Assembly (NCBI RefSeq): GCF_000308715.1
Contig: NZ_BAGH01000603.1
Coordinates: 1-45,638 of the forward strand
Origin: Nocardia tenerifensis NBRC 101015
Lineage (GTDB): Bacteria > Actinomycetota > Actinomycetes > Mycobacteriales > Mycobacteriaceae
Reading direction: 5' to 3'
Length of the DNA: 45,638 nt
The notes under the pieces: generated by a model
The model's input: only the letters and a program-made list of their open reading frames with translations
What the model was told of the DNA's origin: nothing
The model's database searches: none
Translations under genes and position numbers: made by a program
Shown: positions 14,337 through 23,208 of the stretch, piece after piece
Numbering within the stretch: the first letter of the stretch is position 1
Layout: every line of letters starts with the position of its first letter

Positions 14337-17105
14337 GTGGCTCAGACGCCATACCAGGCCGCGTTGGACTGTCTATCGGCTTCCCTGGACGACGCGATGG
14401 GCGGTCCGGGCAGATTTGTCCTCATCAATGGTGGCTGGTCCATCGGTAAGACCACATTACTCACGGAATTCGCACAGCTCGCGGCTCGATCCGGCGCGTG
14501 GCTGCTGTATGCGACGGCGTCCGAAACGGAACAGGCCATGCACGGCGCCGTCATCGGTCAATTGTTCGGCAACTCGATACTGCCCGACGAGGCGACCGAA
14601 CGCGTCACCACGCTGCTGGACTTCACCGAACCGCCGGACGGCGGCGACGCCAGCGATCGGCCTGCGGAAAACGCGCGGCGGATCCGCGAGATATCCAGTG
14701 TGCTGCACAATCTCGCCAGGACCCGGCCGGTGGTGATCTGCGTCGACGACATCCAGTTCATCGACGACGAATCCCTGCAACTCCTGCTCGCCGTCCAACG
14801 GCGGATAACCTCCTCGCGCATACTGCTCGTCATCGCCGAGCGCGAACCCTATTCCGCGTCCTGGTCGGTCGGGCACGCGGCGGTCGTGCGACACCCGCAC
14901 CGTTCGGTGCGGCTCGAGCGCTGGTCGACCGCCGAGGTGGTGAACATGCTCACCCAGTGGATGGATCGGGCGACCGCCGAGCGGCAGGCCCCGGCGTGGC
15001 ACGAACTGACCGGCGGGCATCCGCTGCTGCTCTCGGCGCTGGCCGAGGACCAGGCGCACTTCGGTTCGGCGAGCGGCGATTCGGGCGATGCCGCCCAGCC
15101 CACGGTCGGCCGGAAGTATCGGGAGGCCGTGATCGGCTTCGTCTGCCGGTTGGCGCCGCAGCTGATCGAGGTGATGCACGCCGTCGCCGTGCTCGGCGCC
15201 GACGCCACCACCGACACGGTCGCCCGCATCACCGACATCAATCAGAACGTCGTCGAGCAGGCGAGCATCATGCTCACCTGCATGGGCCTGCTGCGCGACG
15301 GCCGCGTCCGGCACCCGGTCGCCGAGCAGGTCCTGCTGGCGAGCCTGTCCGCGGATCGGACCAACGAACTACAGATACGGACCGCCGAGCTGCAGTACCA
15401 ACGCGCCGCGTCCTGCGGAACCATCGCGACGCGGCTGCTGGCGGCGGGCAGCGCGCCGACCCCGTGGGCGGTGCGGGTGCTGCGCCTCGCCGCCGATCAG
15501 GCGGAGGCCGACGAGGACATCGAGTTCGCCACCCGCTGCCTCGAATTGGCGTTGACCGGCGCCTCCGATCCCCACAGGATCCGGATGACCAGCAAGCTCG
15601 TCCTGCTGCACGGGCGCAGGAATCCGTCGATCGCGACCAGGTACGCGTCCACCCTGCACGGCCCGCTCGACCGCGGCGAACTGCAGGCCCGCGACGTGCT
15701 CGCGGTGCTGCGCTGCGCGCTCTGGAACGGCGAGAAGGAGATCGTCGCGAAGTGCCTGACCGCGCTGCCGCCGTTGATCGGCTCGCAGGACGGACCCGTC
15801 GCGGCGCAGATCCGTACCGCGCGACTCTGGGTGTACGGGCCTGGGCAGGAAGGGTTTCCGGAGTTCGGCAATCCGTCGCGGGTCGGCGACGAGCCGTGGA
15901 CCGTGGCGGCGAACACGTTGAGCACGGTGCTCACCCACGGCGCGAGCGCGGCCGCCACCGCGAGCGCGGAGCAGGTGCTGCGGAGCTGCCGGCTCGACGA
16001 CATGGAGTTGGAGGTCGTCGCCGCGGCGATCATGGCGCTGGTCGCCGACGACCGGTTCGACCAGGCCGTCGCCGCCTGCGACCGGCTCATCGACGACGCG
16101 GTCCGGCGCAAGTTCCTTACCTGGCAGGCGGTGCTGACCGCGCTGCGCGCCGGGGTGCTGCTGCGGCGCGGCGATCCGGCGTCGGCGGCGCTGCAGGCCG
16201 AATCCGCGTTGGCGCTGCTGCCCGTCGAAGGCTGGGGCGCCCTCATCGGCAACCCCCTGACCACGATCTTGCTGGCCAACACCCTCATGGGCAACGTGCA
16301 GGCCGCCGACGCCGCGGCCGCGATTCCCGTGCCCGACACCATGTTCGGCACCGTGACGGGGCTGACCTACCTGCACGCCCGCGGCAGATACCACCTCGCG
16401 ACCGATCGCGTGCTGGCGGCGGTGCGCGATTTCCAGACATGTGGCCGGTTGATGCGCGAGTGGGAGCTGGATGTGCCCGCCTTCATTCCGTGGCGGGTCG
16501 ACCTGGCCGAGGCCAACCGGCGGCTCGGGCACAACGCGGTGGCCCGGGGTTTGGTGCGACAGCAGCTGAACCAGCGGGTGCCGTTGGATCGGCACACACG
16601 CGGTGTCGCGCTGCGGGTACTGGCCGCGTGCAGTCCGCCGCAGCAGCGGGTGGCGCTGCTGCGACAATCCGTCGACTGCCTGCGCGGGCCGGGTGACCGG
16701 CTGGAACTGGCCACGGCACTGTCGGAACTGAGCCAGGTCTATCAGGAGGTCGGCGAGCTCGAACAGGCTCGGGCGGTGGCGCGGCGCGCGACGCAGGAGA
16801 TGAAGACCCACCAGTCGGGGGTGCTGTTCCTGCTGATGGCGGAGGGGCGAGCGGAGGAGGAGGGAGCCGACGAGCGCCAGGACGCCGCGCCGACGCTCAG
16901 CGACGCGCAACGACGGGTCGCCGAATTGGCGGCCCTCGGCTACACCAATCGCGATATCAGCCGCCGGCTGTTCATCACGGTCAGCACCGTCGAACAGCAC
17001 CTGACCAAGGTGTATCGCAAGCTCGGCATCAGCAGCCGGGCCGACCTGCCGACCGCGACGGGCGACCAGGACTATGACGGCCCGGTGGTCGCGACGACAC
17101 GGTAG
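14337..17105 (+). CDS. LAL-family (large ATP-binding LuxR) transcriptional regulator
   Basis: About 922 residues. At the N-terminus an AAA-type NTPase shows the Walker A motif NGGWSIGKTTLL (residues 31-42) and Walker B VVICVDDIQFIDDESL. A long helical, TPR-like middle follows (many Ala/Leu helices). At the C-terminus is a LuxR/NarL helix-turn-helix: LSDAQRRVAELAALGYTNRD, then ISRRLFITVSTVEQHLTKVY and RKLGISSRADL. LAL regulators usually activate nearby catabolic or antibiotic operons when ATP and an inducer bind. The GTG at 14337 is favoured by AGGGAGAGG seven bases upstream; an in-frame ATG at 14277 would add 20 basic residues. It is divergent to the micro-ORF/P450 unit, the likely target, and converges with the MMPL gene 15 bp away. 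Confidence 0.93.
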   Translation: MAQTPYQAALDCLSASLDDAMGGPGRFVLINGGWSIGKTTLLTEFAQLAARSGAWLLYATASETEQAMHGAVIGQLFGNSILPDEATERVTTLLDFTEPPDGGDASDRPAENARRIREISSVLHNLARTRPVVICVDDIQFIDDESLQLLLAVQRRITSSRILLVIAEREPYSASWSVGHAAVVRHPHRSVRLERWSTAEVVNMLTQWMDRATAERQAPAWHELTGGHPLLLSALAEDQAHFGSASGDSGDAAQPTVGRKYREAVIGFVCRLAPQLIEVMHAVAVLGADATTDTVARITDINQNVVEQASIMLTCMGLLRDGRVRHPVAEQVLLASLSADRTNELQIRTAELQYQRAASCGTIATRLLAAGSAPTPWAVRVLRLAADQAEADEDIEFATRCLELALTGASDPHRIRMTSKLVLLHGRRNPSIATRYASTLHGPLDRGELQARDVLAVLRCALWNGEKEIVAKCLTALPPLIGSQDGPVAAQIRTARLWVYGPGQEGFPEFGNPSRVGDEPWTVAANTLSTVLTHGASAAATASAEQVLRSCRLDDMELEVVAAAIMALVADDRFDQAVAACDRLIDDAVRRKFLTWQAVLTALRAGVLLRRGDPASAALQAESALALLPVEGWGALIGNPLTTILLANTLMGNVQAADAAAAIPVPDTMFGTVTGLTYLHARGRYHLATDRVLAAVRDFQTCGRLMREWELDVPAFIPWRVDLAEANRRLGHNAVARGLVRQQLNQRVPLDRHTRGVALRVLAACSPPQQRVALLRQSVDCLRGPGDRLELATALSELSQVYQEVGELEQARAVARRATQEMKTHQSGVLFLLMAEGRAEEEGADERQDAAPTLSDAQRRVAELAALGYTNRDISRRLFITVSTVEQHLTKVYRKLGISSRADLPTATGDQDYDGPVVATTR

Positions 17106-17120
17106 CGCAACCGGTTTCGT

Positions 17121-20100
17121 TCACTCGTCGGCGGCGAAGCACAGCCGGATGTCATGGTCGACCTGGCTGCCGTTGATGGTCACCTGGCTGGTCACCAGCG
17201 GATAGCCGCGGGCCACGACGGTGTACTCGCCCTCGGGCAGGTCGGTCACCCGGTAGCGGCCCTGCGCGTCGGTCCGGGTGGTGCTGATGGGCGCGCCGGA
17301 CCAGTCGAGCACGGTGACCCTGGCGTCGTGGACCGCACGGCCGTCGGCGCGCACCGTGCCCCACAGCATCGCCATGGGGGCCAGCTCCACGTCGAAGGAC
17401 AGGCGGCCGCTCTCCGGCACGGTCAATGTCGTTGCGGCAGGGCGCATTCGGTCGGCGACCGCGACCAGTGTGTAGGTTCCGGCCAGCACGCCCCGGCAGG
17501 CGTAGGCGCCGTCCGCGGCCGTCACGGCGGCGCCGACCACGGCACCGTCGAGATCGGTCACGGTGACCGTGGCGCCGGCGACCGGCTCGCGCGCGGCGGT
17601 GCGCACCACGCCCGACAGCTCGCCTGCGCCCCGCAGCGTGATGTCGACGTGGTGCGGGCCGTCGTCCACGGCGGTGACGTTCACCGCGGCCGGTTGCTGC
17701 CCGGTCGCCGCGACGATCAGGACGTAGCTGCCCGCCGAGGGCGGCTCGATGAGGTATGCGCCGTCCTTGTCGCCGGTGGTGCGCGAAACTTGTTGCCCGC
17801 GTTGGTCGATCAGCGTCAGCGCCGCGTCCGGTACGGGGCGTCCGTCGTCCCGGCGGATACAGCCGCCGATCGTTCTGTCGCCCGGCAGGTCGATGGCGAC
17901 TCCTGATACCTCGTGCAGCCCAACGCCATTCGCGGCGGATCGTGCGGCGACCATCGGCTCCGGCTCGGAGATTGCGTGCGCGGCAACTTCTTCGGCGGGC
18001 TCCGCAGGCTGCTCGGCGACGAGCGGCTGGGCCTGCCGCAGTTTCGCCCCCTCCACATCGATATCCGGCAGAATTCTGTTGAGCCACTTCGGAATCCACC
18101 AGGCTCGCCGCCCTATGATCGCCAGTAGCGCCGGGACCAGCACCATGCGCACGACGAACGCGTCGATGGCCACACCGCAGGCCAGCGCGAAGCCCATGGA
18201 CTTTGCGGTGAGGTCGGATTCCAGCAGGAACGAGCCGAACACCGAGATCATGATGATCGCCGCCGACGTGACGACCCGGGCGCCGTGGTGGTAGCCGGCG
18301 ACCATGGCGTCCCGCGGCGACTTGCCGTGCACGTACTCCTCGCGCATGCGGGTCACCAGGAACACCTGATAGTCCATGGCGAGCCCGAACACCAAGCCGA
18401 TCAACATGATCGGCAGGAAGCTGATGATCGGCCGCGGATCGGCGATCAGGCCGAAAGTGCCCTTCTGGAAGATCAATACGGTCGCGCCGAAGGTGGCCGC
18501 CATGGACAGCAGGAAGCCAAGCGCCGCGGTGAACGGGACGAGGATGGACCGGAAGACCAAGATCAGAAGGAGGAAGGCCGCGCCCGCCACGATGGCCAGA
18601 TAGGGGACGATCTTGCCGAGCAGGACGTGGTCCATGTCGGCGTAGATGGCGGTGGTGCCGGTGATGCCGTACGCGAGGCCGTACCGCTGCGCGAGTTCGC
18701 CTTCGGCCGCGCGGGCATCGCGCACGAGGTCCTTGGTGTGCTGGTTGTTCGGCCCCGACCTCGGGACGCCGTCGAGCATCGCGCCGAGACCGTTCGCACT
18801 GAACTGCGGCGTGGTGACGTAGTCCATCTCCGGGAACTCGGCGAGCCGGTCGCGCAGCGCGGTCACCGCCGTTTCACGTTGGCCCGCAGGCACATTCGTC
18901 AGATCGGCGACCACGGTCAGCACGCCGTTGCTGCCCTCGCCGAAACCCGCCGTCCGGATGTCGTAGGCCTGCCGGACCGTGGAGCCGACCGGGTAGCTGT
19001 CGTCGCCGGGCAGACCCAACTGCAGGTCGAGCGCCGGGGTGGCCAGCGCGGCCAGCGCCGCCACCGCGATGAGCAGCGCGACCCACGGACGTTTGCCGAT
19101 CAGGCGGCCGACCCGCATGCCGTTGGTGACGGAGGTGTCGTCCTCCGGGTCGTGCCGGGCCACCAGCGGCAGCTTCGGTGTGAACAGGAAGCGGCCGAAG
19201 GCGCCGAGCAGCGCGGGCATGAGGGTGACGGCGGTGAGCACGGCGAAACAGGCCGCGACCGCGCCGCCGAGACCCATGAAGGTCAGGAAGTTGACCCCGA
19301 CGATGCTCAGCGCGCCGAGGGCGACGATGACGGTGAGACCGGCGAACACCACCGCGGATCCGGCGGTCCCGACCGAAATGCCCGCCGCCTCTTCGGGACT
19401 CGGCGCGACGCGCAGCTCGTGCTTGTAGCGGGAGACGATGAACAGCGCGTAGTCGATGGACAGCGCGATACCGATCATCGACGCCAGAAACGTGGTGAAA
19501 CTGGGTATCTCGATGATCGAGGTGCTCACCGCGATCACCAGCATGGCCGCGCTGAGCCCGGCGACGGCGGTGATGATCGGCACGAACGCGGCCACGACGG
19601 CGCCGAAGGCGATCACCATGACGACCAGCGCCACGCCCATGCCGATCATCTCGGCCCGCCCGCTCGGCTGCTCCTGCTTCTGCTCGATGGCTCCGCCGAG
19701 TTCGACGGTCAGGCCGCGCTCGCGGGCCGGGCGCGCGACATCGTAGGCGGCGTGCCGTTCTTCCTGGCCGATGTCCATCGACGCGGCGATGTCGAACGGC
19801 ACCGTCAGCACGGCGACGGTGGCCGGGGCGTCCTTGCTCAGTACGTTGAGCGGCGCGCCGGAGCACAGCGTCGGATCCGGCTTGTCCAGGCAACCCATCG
19901 CCTTGGCGGCGTCGACCGGGTTCTTCAGTGCCGCGGCGTCTTTCTCGGTGACGAGCCTGCGCTTGCCGTCCTCGACCGCCAGCGTTTTCAGGTCGGCGAT
20001 CAACGCGTCGATGGCGGCGCTGTTGTTCTTGTCGGTGAGCTTGGTGCCGTCGCGCGCCTTGATGACGTACGTGCCGCTGACGGCGTCGATTCCGAACTGC

Positions 20101-20303
20101 GCGGACATGCCGGGGAACTGCCGGTCCAGGATCTCGGTCGCGCGTTCCGACGGCAGCGCCGGCATGCTGAACTCGTCGCTCATCGGCTCGCTCAACAGGC
20201 TGCCCGCGATACCGAGCAGGACGAGGAGGACGAGCCAGACCGGCAGCACGATCCACTTGCGGCGGAACGCGAATCTGCCCCAGCGGTACAGGTATACGGA
20301 CAC
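17121..20303 (-). CDS. MMPL-family RND exporter fused to C-terminal carboxypeptidase-regulatory-like repeats
   Basis: A 1060-residue membrane transporter. The first 740 residues are a standard MMPL/RND unit: TM1 (WIVLPVWLVLLVLLGIAG), a periplasmic loop, TM2-6 including GIALSIDYALFIVSRYKHE (the SIDYALF signature), a second loop, then TM7-12 with GLVFGLAMDYQVFLVTRMRE (the AMDYQVF signature). A 70-residue linker (residues 745-812) leads to three tandem beta domains (about 813-1060), each with the carboxypeptidase D regulatory pattern G-x-V-x-x-x-G-x-P-V-x-x-A and a closing GxYxL or GxYxV strand. MMPL C-termini normally face the cytoplasm, so extracellular-type domains there are odd. The start is GTG with AGGAGA upstream. 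Cargo unknown, possibly the product of the nearby P450 operon. Confidence 0.93.
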   Translation of the reverse strand: MSVYLYRWGRFAFRRKWIVLPVWLVLLVLLGIAGSLLSEPMSDEFSMPALPSERATEILDRQFPGMSAQFGIDAVSGTYVIKARDGTKLTDKNNSAAIDALIADLKTLAVEDGKRRLVTEKDAAALKNPVDAAKAMGCLDKPDPTLCSGAPLNVLSKDAPATVAVLTVPFDIAASMDIGQEERHAAYDVARPARERGLTVELGGAIEQKQEQPSGRAEMIGMGVALVVMVIAFGAVVAAFVPIITAVAGLSAAMLVIAVSTSIIEIPSFTTFLASMIGIALSIDYALFIVSRYKHELRVAPSPEEAAGISVGTAGSAVVFAGLTVIVALGALSIVGVNFLTFMGLGGAVAACFAVLTAVTLMPALLGAFGRFLFTPKLPLVARHDPEDDTSVTNGMRVGRLIGKRPWVALLIAVAALAALATPALDLQLGLPGDDSYPVGSTVRQAYDIRTAGFGEGSNGVLTVVADLTNVPAGQRETAVTALRDRLAEFPEMDYVTTPQFSANGLGAMLDGVPRSGPNNQHTKDLVRDARAAEGELAQRYGLAYGITGTTAIYADMDHVLLGKIVPYLAIVAGAAFLLLILVFRSILVPFTAALGFLLSMAATFGATVLIFQKGTFGLIADPRPIISFLPIMLIGLVFGLAMDYQVFLVTRMREEYVHGKSPRDAMVAGYHHGARVVTSAAIIMISVFGSFLLESDLTAKSMGFALACGVAIDAFVVRMVLVPALLAIIGRRAWWIPKWLNRILPDIDVEGAKLRQAQPLVAEQPAEPAEEVAAHAISEPEPMVAARSAANGVGLHEVSGVAIDLPGDRTIGGCIRRDDGRPVPDAALTLIDQRGQQVSRTTGDKDGAYLIEPPSAGSYVLIVAATGQQPAAVNVTAVDDGPHHVDITLRGAGELSGVVRTAAREPVAGATVTVTDLDGAVVGAAVTAADGAYACRGVLAGTYTLVAVADRMRPAATTLTVPESGRLSFDVELAPMAMLWGTVRADGRAVHDARVTVLDWSGAPISTTRTDAQGRYRVTDLPEGEYTVVARGYPLVTSQVTINGSQVDHDIRLCFAADE

Positions 20304-20576
20304 GAGCGGCTCTCCTAGAGGTAACCGAACTGTGCGAATCCAGGGCCCGTATACAGCACCTTCGCGGCCCGCCGTGCATGCGAACGCCTCCCCGCCGAAC
20401 GCGCGAAACGGGGCTCACCCACTCCCGCCACCGGAACCCACCGCCGGCAGCTACCCGGCCGATGTTTTACCAGATACACCCTGGTGCCCGTCGGGATTTC
20501 GGCGGATTGCCCGTATCGGGTTCACGCGCAACATCCCCGGCACAGTCGCGGTCGAGAAGGGTGACACCCTGATCCG
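20304..20576. other. Intergenic region between the MMPL and GNAT genes
   Basis: 273 bp between divergent genes. It must contain both promoters. The GNAT gene lacks a Shine-Dalgarno element, so its message may be leaderless. No gene or clear palindrome was found here. Confidence 0.35.
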
Positions 20577-21062
20577 ATGATTATCCAGCCGCTGCGCCAG
20601 CAGATGATCCCCGAGCTGATCGCCTTGATGCAGTGGGGCGCGCCCTACATCACCCCGCGCACCCACTCCGACTACTGGCTGTACGCGCACCTGTTCTCCT
20701 CCACCTGCCCCGTGGCCACCCTCGATGGGCGGCTGGTAGGCGCGACGACCGCCTTCCGCAGCCAGGACGACCCACACGAGATGTACATCCAGGACGTAAT
20801 GGTCCACCCCGACCACCGCCGACGCGGCATCACCAAGGCACTGCTCGCCCACGTGCGCCAGTGCGCAGCCGACCTCGGTTGCCGCCGCCTCTACCTCACC
20901 TCCGAACCAGACAACCCCGCCGCCCACCACACCTGGTCAGCCCTCGGCTTCCGAAACCTCCCCGGCGACAACACCATTGGCGACATCTCGATCATCACCG
21001 ACTTCAAGGGACCGGGCAGATCACGAGCGGTATACGAGCTGACGCTCGAACGCGACCTCTAA
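20577..21062 (+). CDS. GNAT-family N-acetyltransferase
   Basis: A 161-residue single-domain GNAT. The acetyl-CoA pyrophosphate loop (motif A) is visible as DVMVHPDHRRRGITKALLAH (residues 76-95), followed by motif B in YLTSEPDNPAAHHTWSALGF, with the usual helix and GF turn. The N-terminal part (LIALMQWGAPYITPRT) would form the substrate-binding face. Acceptor unknown; small-molecule amines or antibiotics are typical. No Shine-Dalgarno sequence precedes the ATG, so the message may be leaderless. It is monocistronic. Confidence 0.92.
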   Translation: MIIQPLRQQMIPELIALMQWGAPYITPRTHSDYWLYAHLFSSTCPVATLDGRLVGATTAFRSQDDPHEMYIQDVMVHPDHRRRGITKALLAHVRQCAADLGCRRLYLTSEPDNPAAHHTWSALGFRNLPGDNTIGDISIITDFKGPGRSRAVYELTLERDL

Positions 21063-21111
21063 TCGGCACAGAGCAATGGCCGTACAGTCAAGCCGAACGA
21101 GCACGGTGTGC

Positions 21112-21651
21112 TCAAGAGAGTTTCACTCGGTCGAGAATGGACTTGATCAGCGGCTGTTGGGCGTCGCAACTGGCCGTCGACGTGTCGTCCAAGTCGACCG
21201 TTCGCTTGGTGGTCGCCGGCGCGATCGTCACACTCAGCCTCGCGTCGTCGTAGAAAACGGAGGCGTTGCAAGTTCCGCCTTTTTCCTCCGTGACCAACGC
21301 CGATTTCCCGGCCACGTCCATGGTGCGCAGGACAGGCAGCATGGCAGGCTCCATGCGACGCACCGGCGAGTCCGGGCCATAGTTGCGATCGGTCAGGCTG
21401 ACCGTCACGTAATCCCCCCAACGGCAACCGATGCTGTCGACATCCGCGGCCGCCGTTTTAGTGCGGTCGACGCGCTGCGGGGCAGTCACATCGCCACTCG
21501 AGTTGTAAGACAGCGCCTCCACCTGCGCCTTGTCGACCAGTGCGCACAAATCGATATCACGCCAACCCTTGGCCGTCGCGGCGTCGTCACCACAGCCGGG
21601 CAGAGCCAGACCAACCACCACAATGCCTACACTCCACGCAATCCGCTTCAT
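21112..21651 (-). CDS. Lipoprotein, DUF3558-like
   Basis: A 179-residue lipoprotein precursor. The signal peptide MKRIAWSVGIVVVGLALPGC ends in a lipobox (LPGC, Cys 20) that would be diacylated and keep the protein on the outer face of the membrane. The mature chain starts GDDAATAKGWRDIDLCALVDKAQVEAL, matching the DUF3558 pattern of a Cys followed by LV and a helix, and has conserved Cys (IGCRWGD, TCNAS, ASCDAQ) consistent with disulfides. DUF3558 lipoproteins are widespread in Nocardia and Mycobacterium and have no established function. It converges with the GNAT gene across 49 bp. Confidence 0.85.
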   Translation of the reverse strand: MKRIAWSVGIVVVGLALPGCGDDAATAKGWRDIDLCALVDKAQVEALSYNSSGDVTAPQRVDRTKTAAADVDSIGCRWGDYVTVSLTDRNYGPDSPVRRMEPAMLPVLRTMDVAGKSALVTEEKGGTCNASVFYDDARLSVTIAPATTKRTVDLDDTSTASCDAQQPLIKSILDRVKLS

Positions 21652-21954
21652 CAGCTACACCAACCAACTCTTCGGTGGTCCGAGTTCGATTAGCCGGATA
21701 ACCTCCGGGGGCCGAGTCGCAACGGGGTGCAAGCGAGCCCTGTCGGACCGGAGGCCGGTAGGGGCAAGTGAGGTTTCCTGACGATTCCTCGGTTCGACTG
21801 ATACCAGAAACAGTGGCGGATAGATGGTTCGGCGTCCTGCGGAAGCGAGCCGCCGAACTTCATCGCACCGGCGAAATGTGGACAGGTATCGATGATTCGA
21901 CGGTAAGCGTTCTGCGTGGCCGCCCCTCGCGACGGGGGTCGAGGGCGGCGCCGG
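21652..21954. other. Intergenic region left of the aromatic island
   Basis: About 300 bp between the lipoprotein start and the MFS stop. It holds the lipoprotein promoter and the terminator hairpin at 21919-21949. A plus-strand frame beginning GTG at 21768 has an AGGGG-like site but weak codon bias and no family features; it is not called a gene. Confidence 0.4.
21919..21949 (-). terminator. Terminator of the block C catabolic operon
   Basis: GCCGCCCCTCG (21919-21929) pairs with CGAGGGCGGC (21940-21949) with one bulged base and a 10-base loop, six bases past the MFS stop at 21955. Confidence 0.7.
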
Positions 21955-23208
21955 TCAGTCTGGTATCGGGTGGGTTGTGGGTTGGTGGAGGAGGGGGGCT
22001 GGTGGGGTGATGGACTCGGGGGGTGTGAGGGTTCGGGGGAGGAAGGAGGTGGTGGCGGCGCCTAGGAGGGCGGGGATGGTGAAGGCTAGGAAGCCGGCTC
22101 GGGGGGACGCGATCAGGGTGGTGGCGAGGGAGAGGTAGGTGGGGCCGGCTATGGCGCCGAGGCGGCCGACGCCGAGGCCGAAACCCAGTGCGGTGCCGCG
22201 GAGGCGGGGTGGATAGTAGGCGCTCATGGCGGCTATGACCATGTTCTGGCAGCCGAGGGAGCCCAGGCCGGCTAGCGCGGAGACGATGAGCAGCAGCGGG
22301 CGCGGCTGGTTGGTGCTGAGGGTGAGCAGGGCGACGGCCGCGAGGGCGAAGGTGCCCATGGTGACCAGTTTGAGTTTGCCGCGGTCGGCGAACACGGCGG
22401 CGCCGAGGCCGCCGAGGCTGGCGCCGATGGTGAAGGCGATCAGGAACTCGAGCGACGAGCTGAGGTTGTATCCGTTCTTCATCATGATCGTCGGCAGCCA
22501 CGCGGTGGTGCTGTACACCAGCGCCATGCTCATGAAGGTCGCGATCCAGAACAGGATGGTGTCGCGGCGGATACGCGGCGAGAGCAGCGTCGAAACGCGT
22601 TCGGGCGCTGCGTCTTCGCGACGATGCGGCGCTTCGGCGGGCACCCACCGCCAGATCACCGGCGCGAGCAGGATCGGCACGGCGCCGATGAGGAACAGGG
22701 TCTGAAAGTGATGATCCGGCAACAGCAATCGGCCGAGGAACGCCGAGGCGGTGCCGCCGACGCCGATGGAGCCGAGCGCGATCGCCAGGTGCAGGGTGCG
22801 CCGGTGCGCGGGCGCCCCGTCGGTGACGAACGCGCTCACCAGCGGCGCGAGCGCGCCGATGCCGATACCGGTGCAAAACCTTGCGGCACTGAGCGTTTGC
22901 AGGTCGGACACGAAGGCGGCGGCGAGCATGGACGCCGATATCCAGCAGACGGCGACGACCATCGGCGTGCGCCGCCCCCACCGATCGGCGGCCCAGCCCG
23001 CGAGGATGGAGCCGATCGGCATGCCGAGGGCGGTGATGCTGCCGAGGGTTCCGAGGGTGGCGGGGCTCGCGCCCCAGGACCGATCGTGCAGCAGGCTCGG
23101 GCCGATGGTGCCGAGGGTGAACAGGTCATAGCCGTCGACGAACAGGATGGCGCAGGCCAGAATCAGGACGACCGCTTGTCGTCGGGGCGCGGGCAGGGAT
23201 GTGGTCAT
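21955..23208 (-). CDS. MFS transporter, aromatic acid:H+ symporter (AAHS) type
   Basis: A 417-residue, 12-helix major facilitator. Helix 1 has the AAHS hallmark ILFVDGYDLFTLGTIGP, with the essential DGYD. The helix 2-3 loop is GWAADRWGRRTPM (motif A), and the 8-9 loop has a second ADRGKLK copy. These match BenK/PcaK/MhpT-like permeases for benzoates and phenylpropanoids. The C-terminal tail is proline-rich. Its ATG overlaps the TGA of the FAD monooxygenase (ATGA), so uptake and first oxidation are coupled. It is the last gene of a four-gene minus-strand operon starting at 26618. Confidence 0.92.
   Translation of the reverse strand: MTTSLPAPRRQAVVLILACAILFVDGYDLFTLGTIGPSLLHDRSWGASPATLGTLGSITALGMPIGSILAGWAADRWGRRTPMVVAVCWISASMLAAAFVSDLQTLSAARFCTGIGIGALAPLVSAFVTDGAPAHRRTLHLAIALGSIGVGGTASAFLGRLLLPDHHFQTLFLIGAVPILLAPVIWRWVPAEAPHRREDAAPERVSTLLSPRIRRDTILFWIATFMSMALVYSTTAWLPTIMMKNGYNLSSSLEFLIAFTIGASLGGLGAAVFADRGKLKLVTMGTFALAAVALLTLSTNQPRPLLLIVSALAGLGSLGCQNMVIAAMSAYYPPRLRGTALGFGLGVGRLGAIAGPTYLSLATTLIASPRAGFLAFTIPALLGAATTSFLPRTLTPPESITPPAPLLHQPTTHPIPD

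Noticed and set aside
18285..20318. A 677-codon plus-strand open frame
   Set aside because: Antisense to the MMPL exporter, with a Gln/His/Asp/Gly-rich product and no family features.
21768..22010. An 80-codon plus-strand frame starting GTG near AGGGG
   Set aside because: Third-position G/C is near one half, it overlaps the terminator and the end of the MFS gene, and the tail is low-complexity. A decayed gene fragment cannot be excluded.
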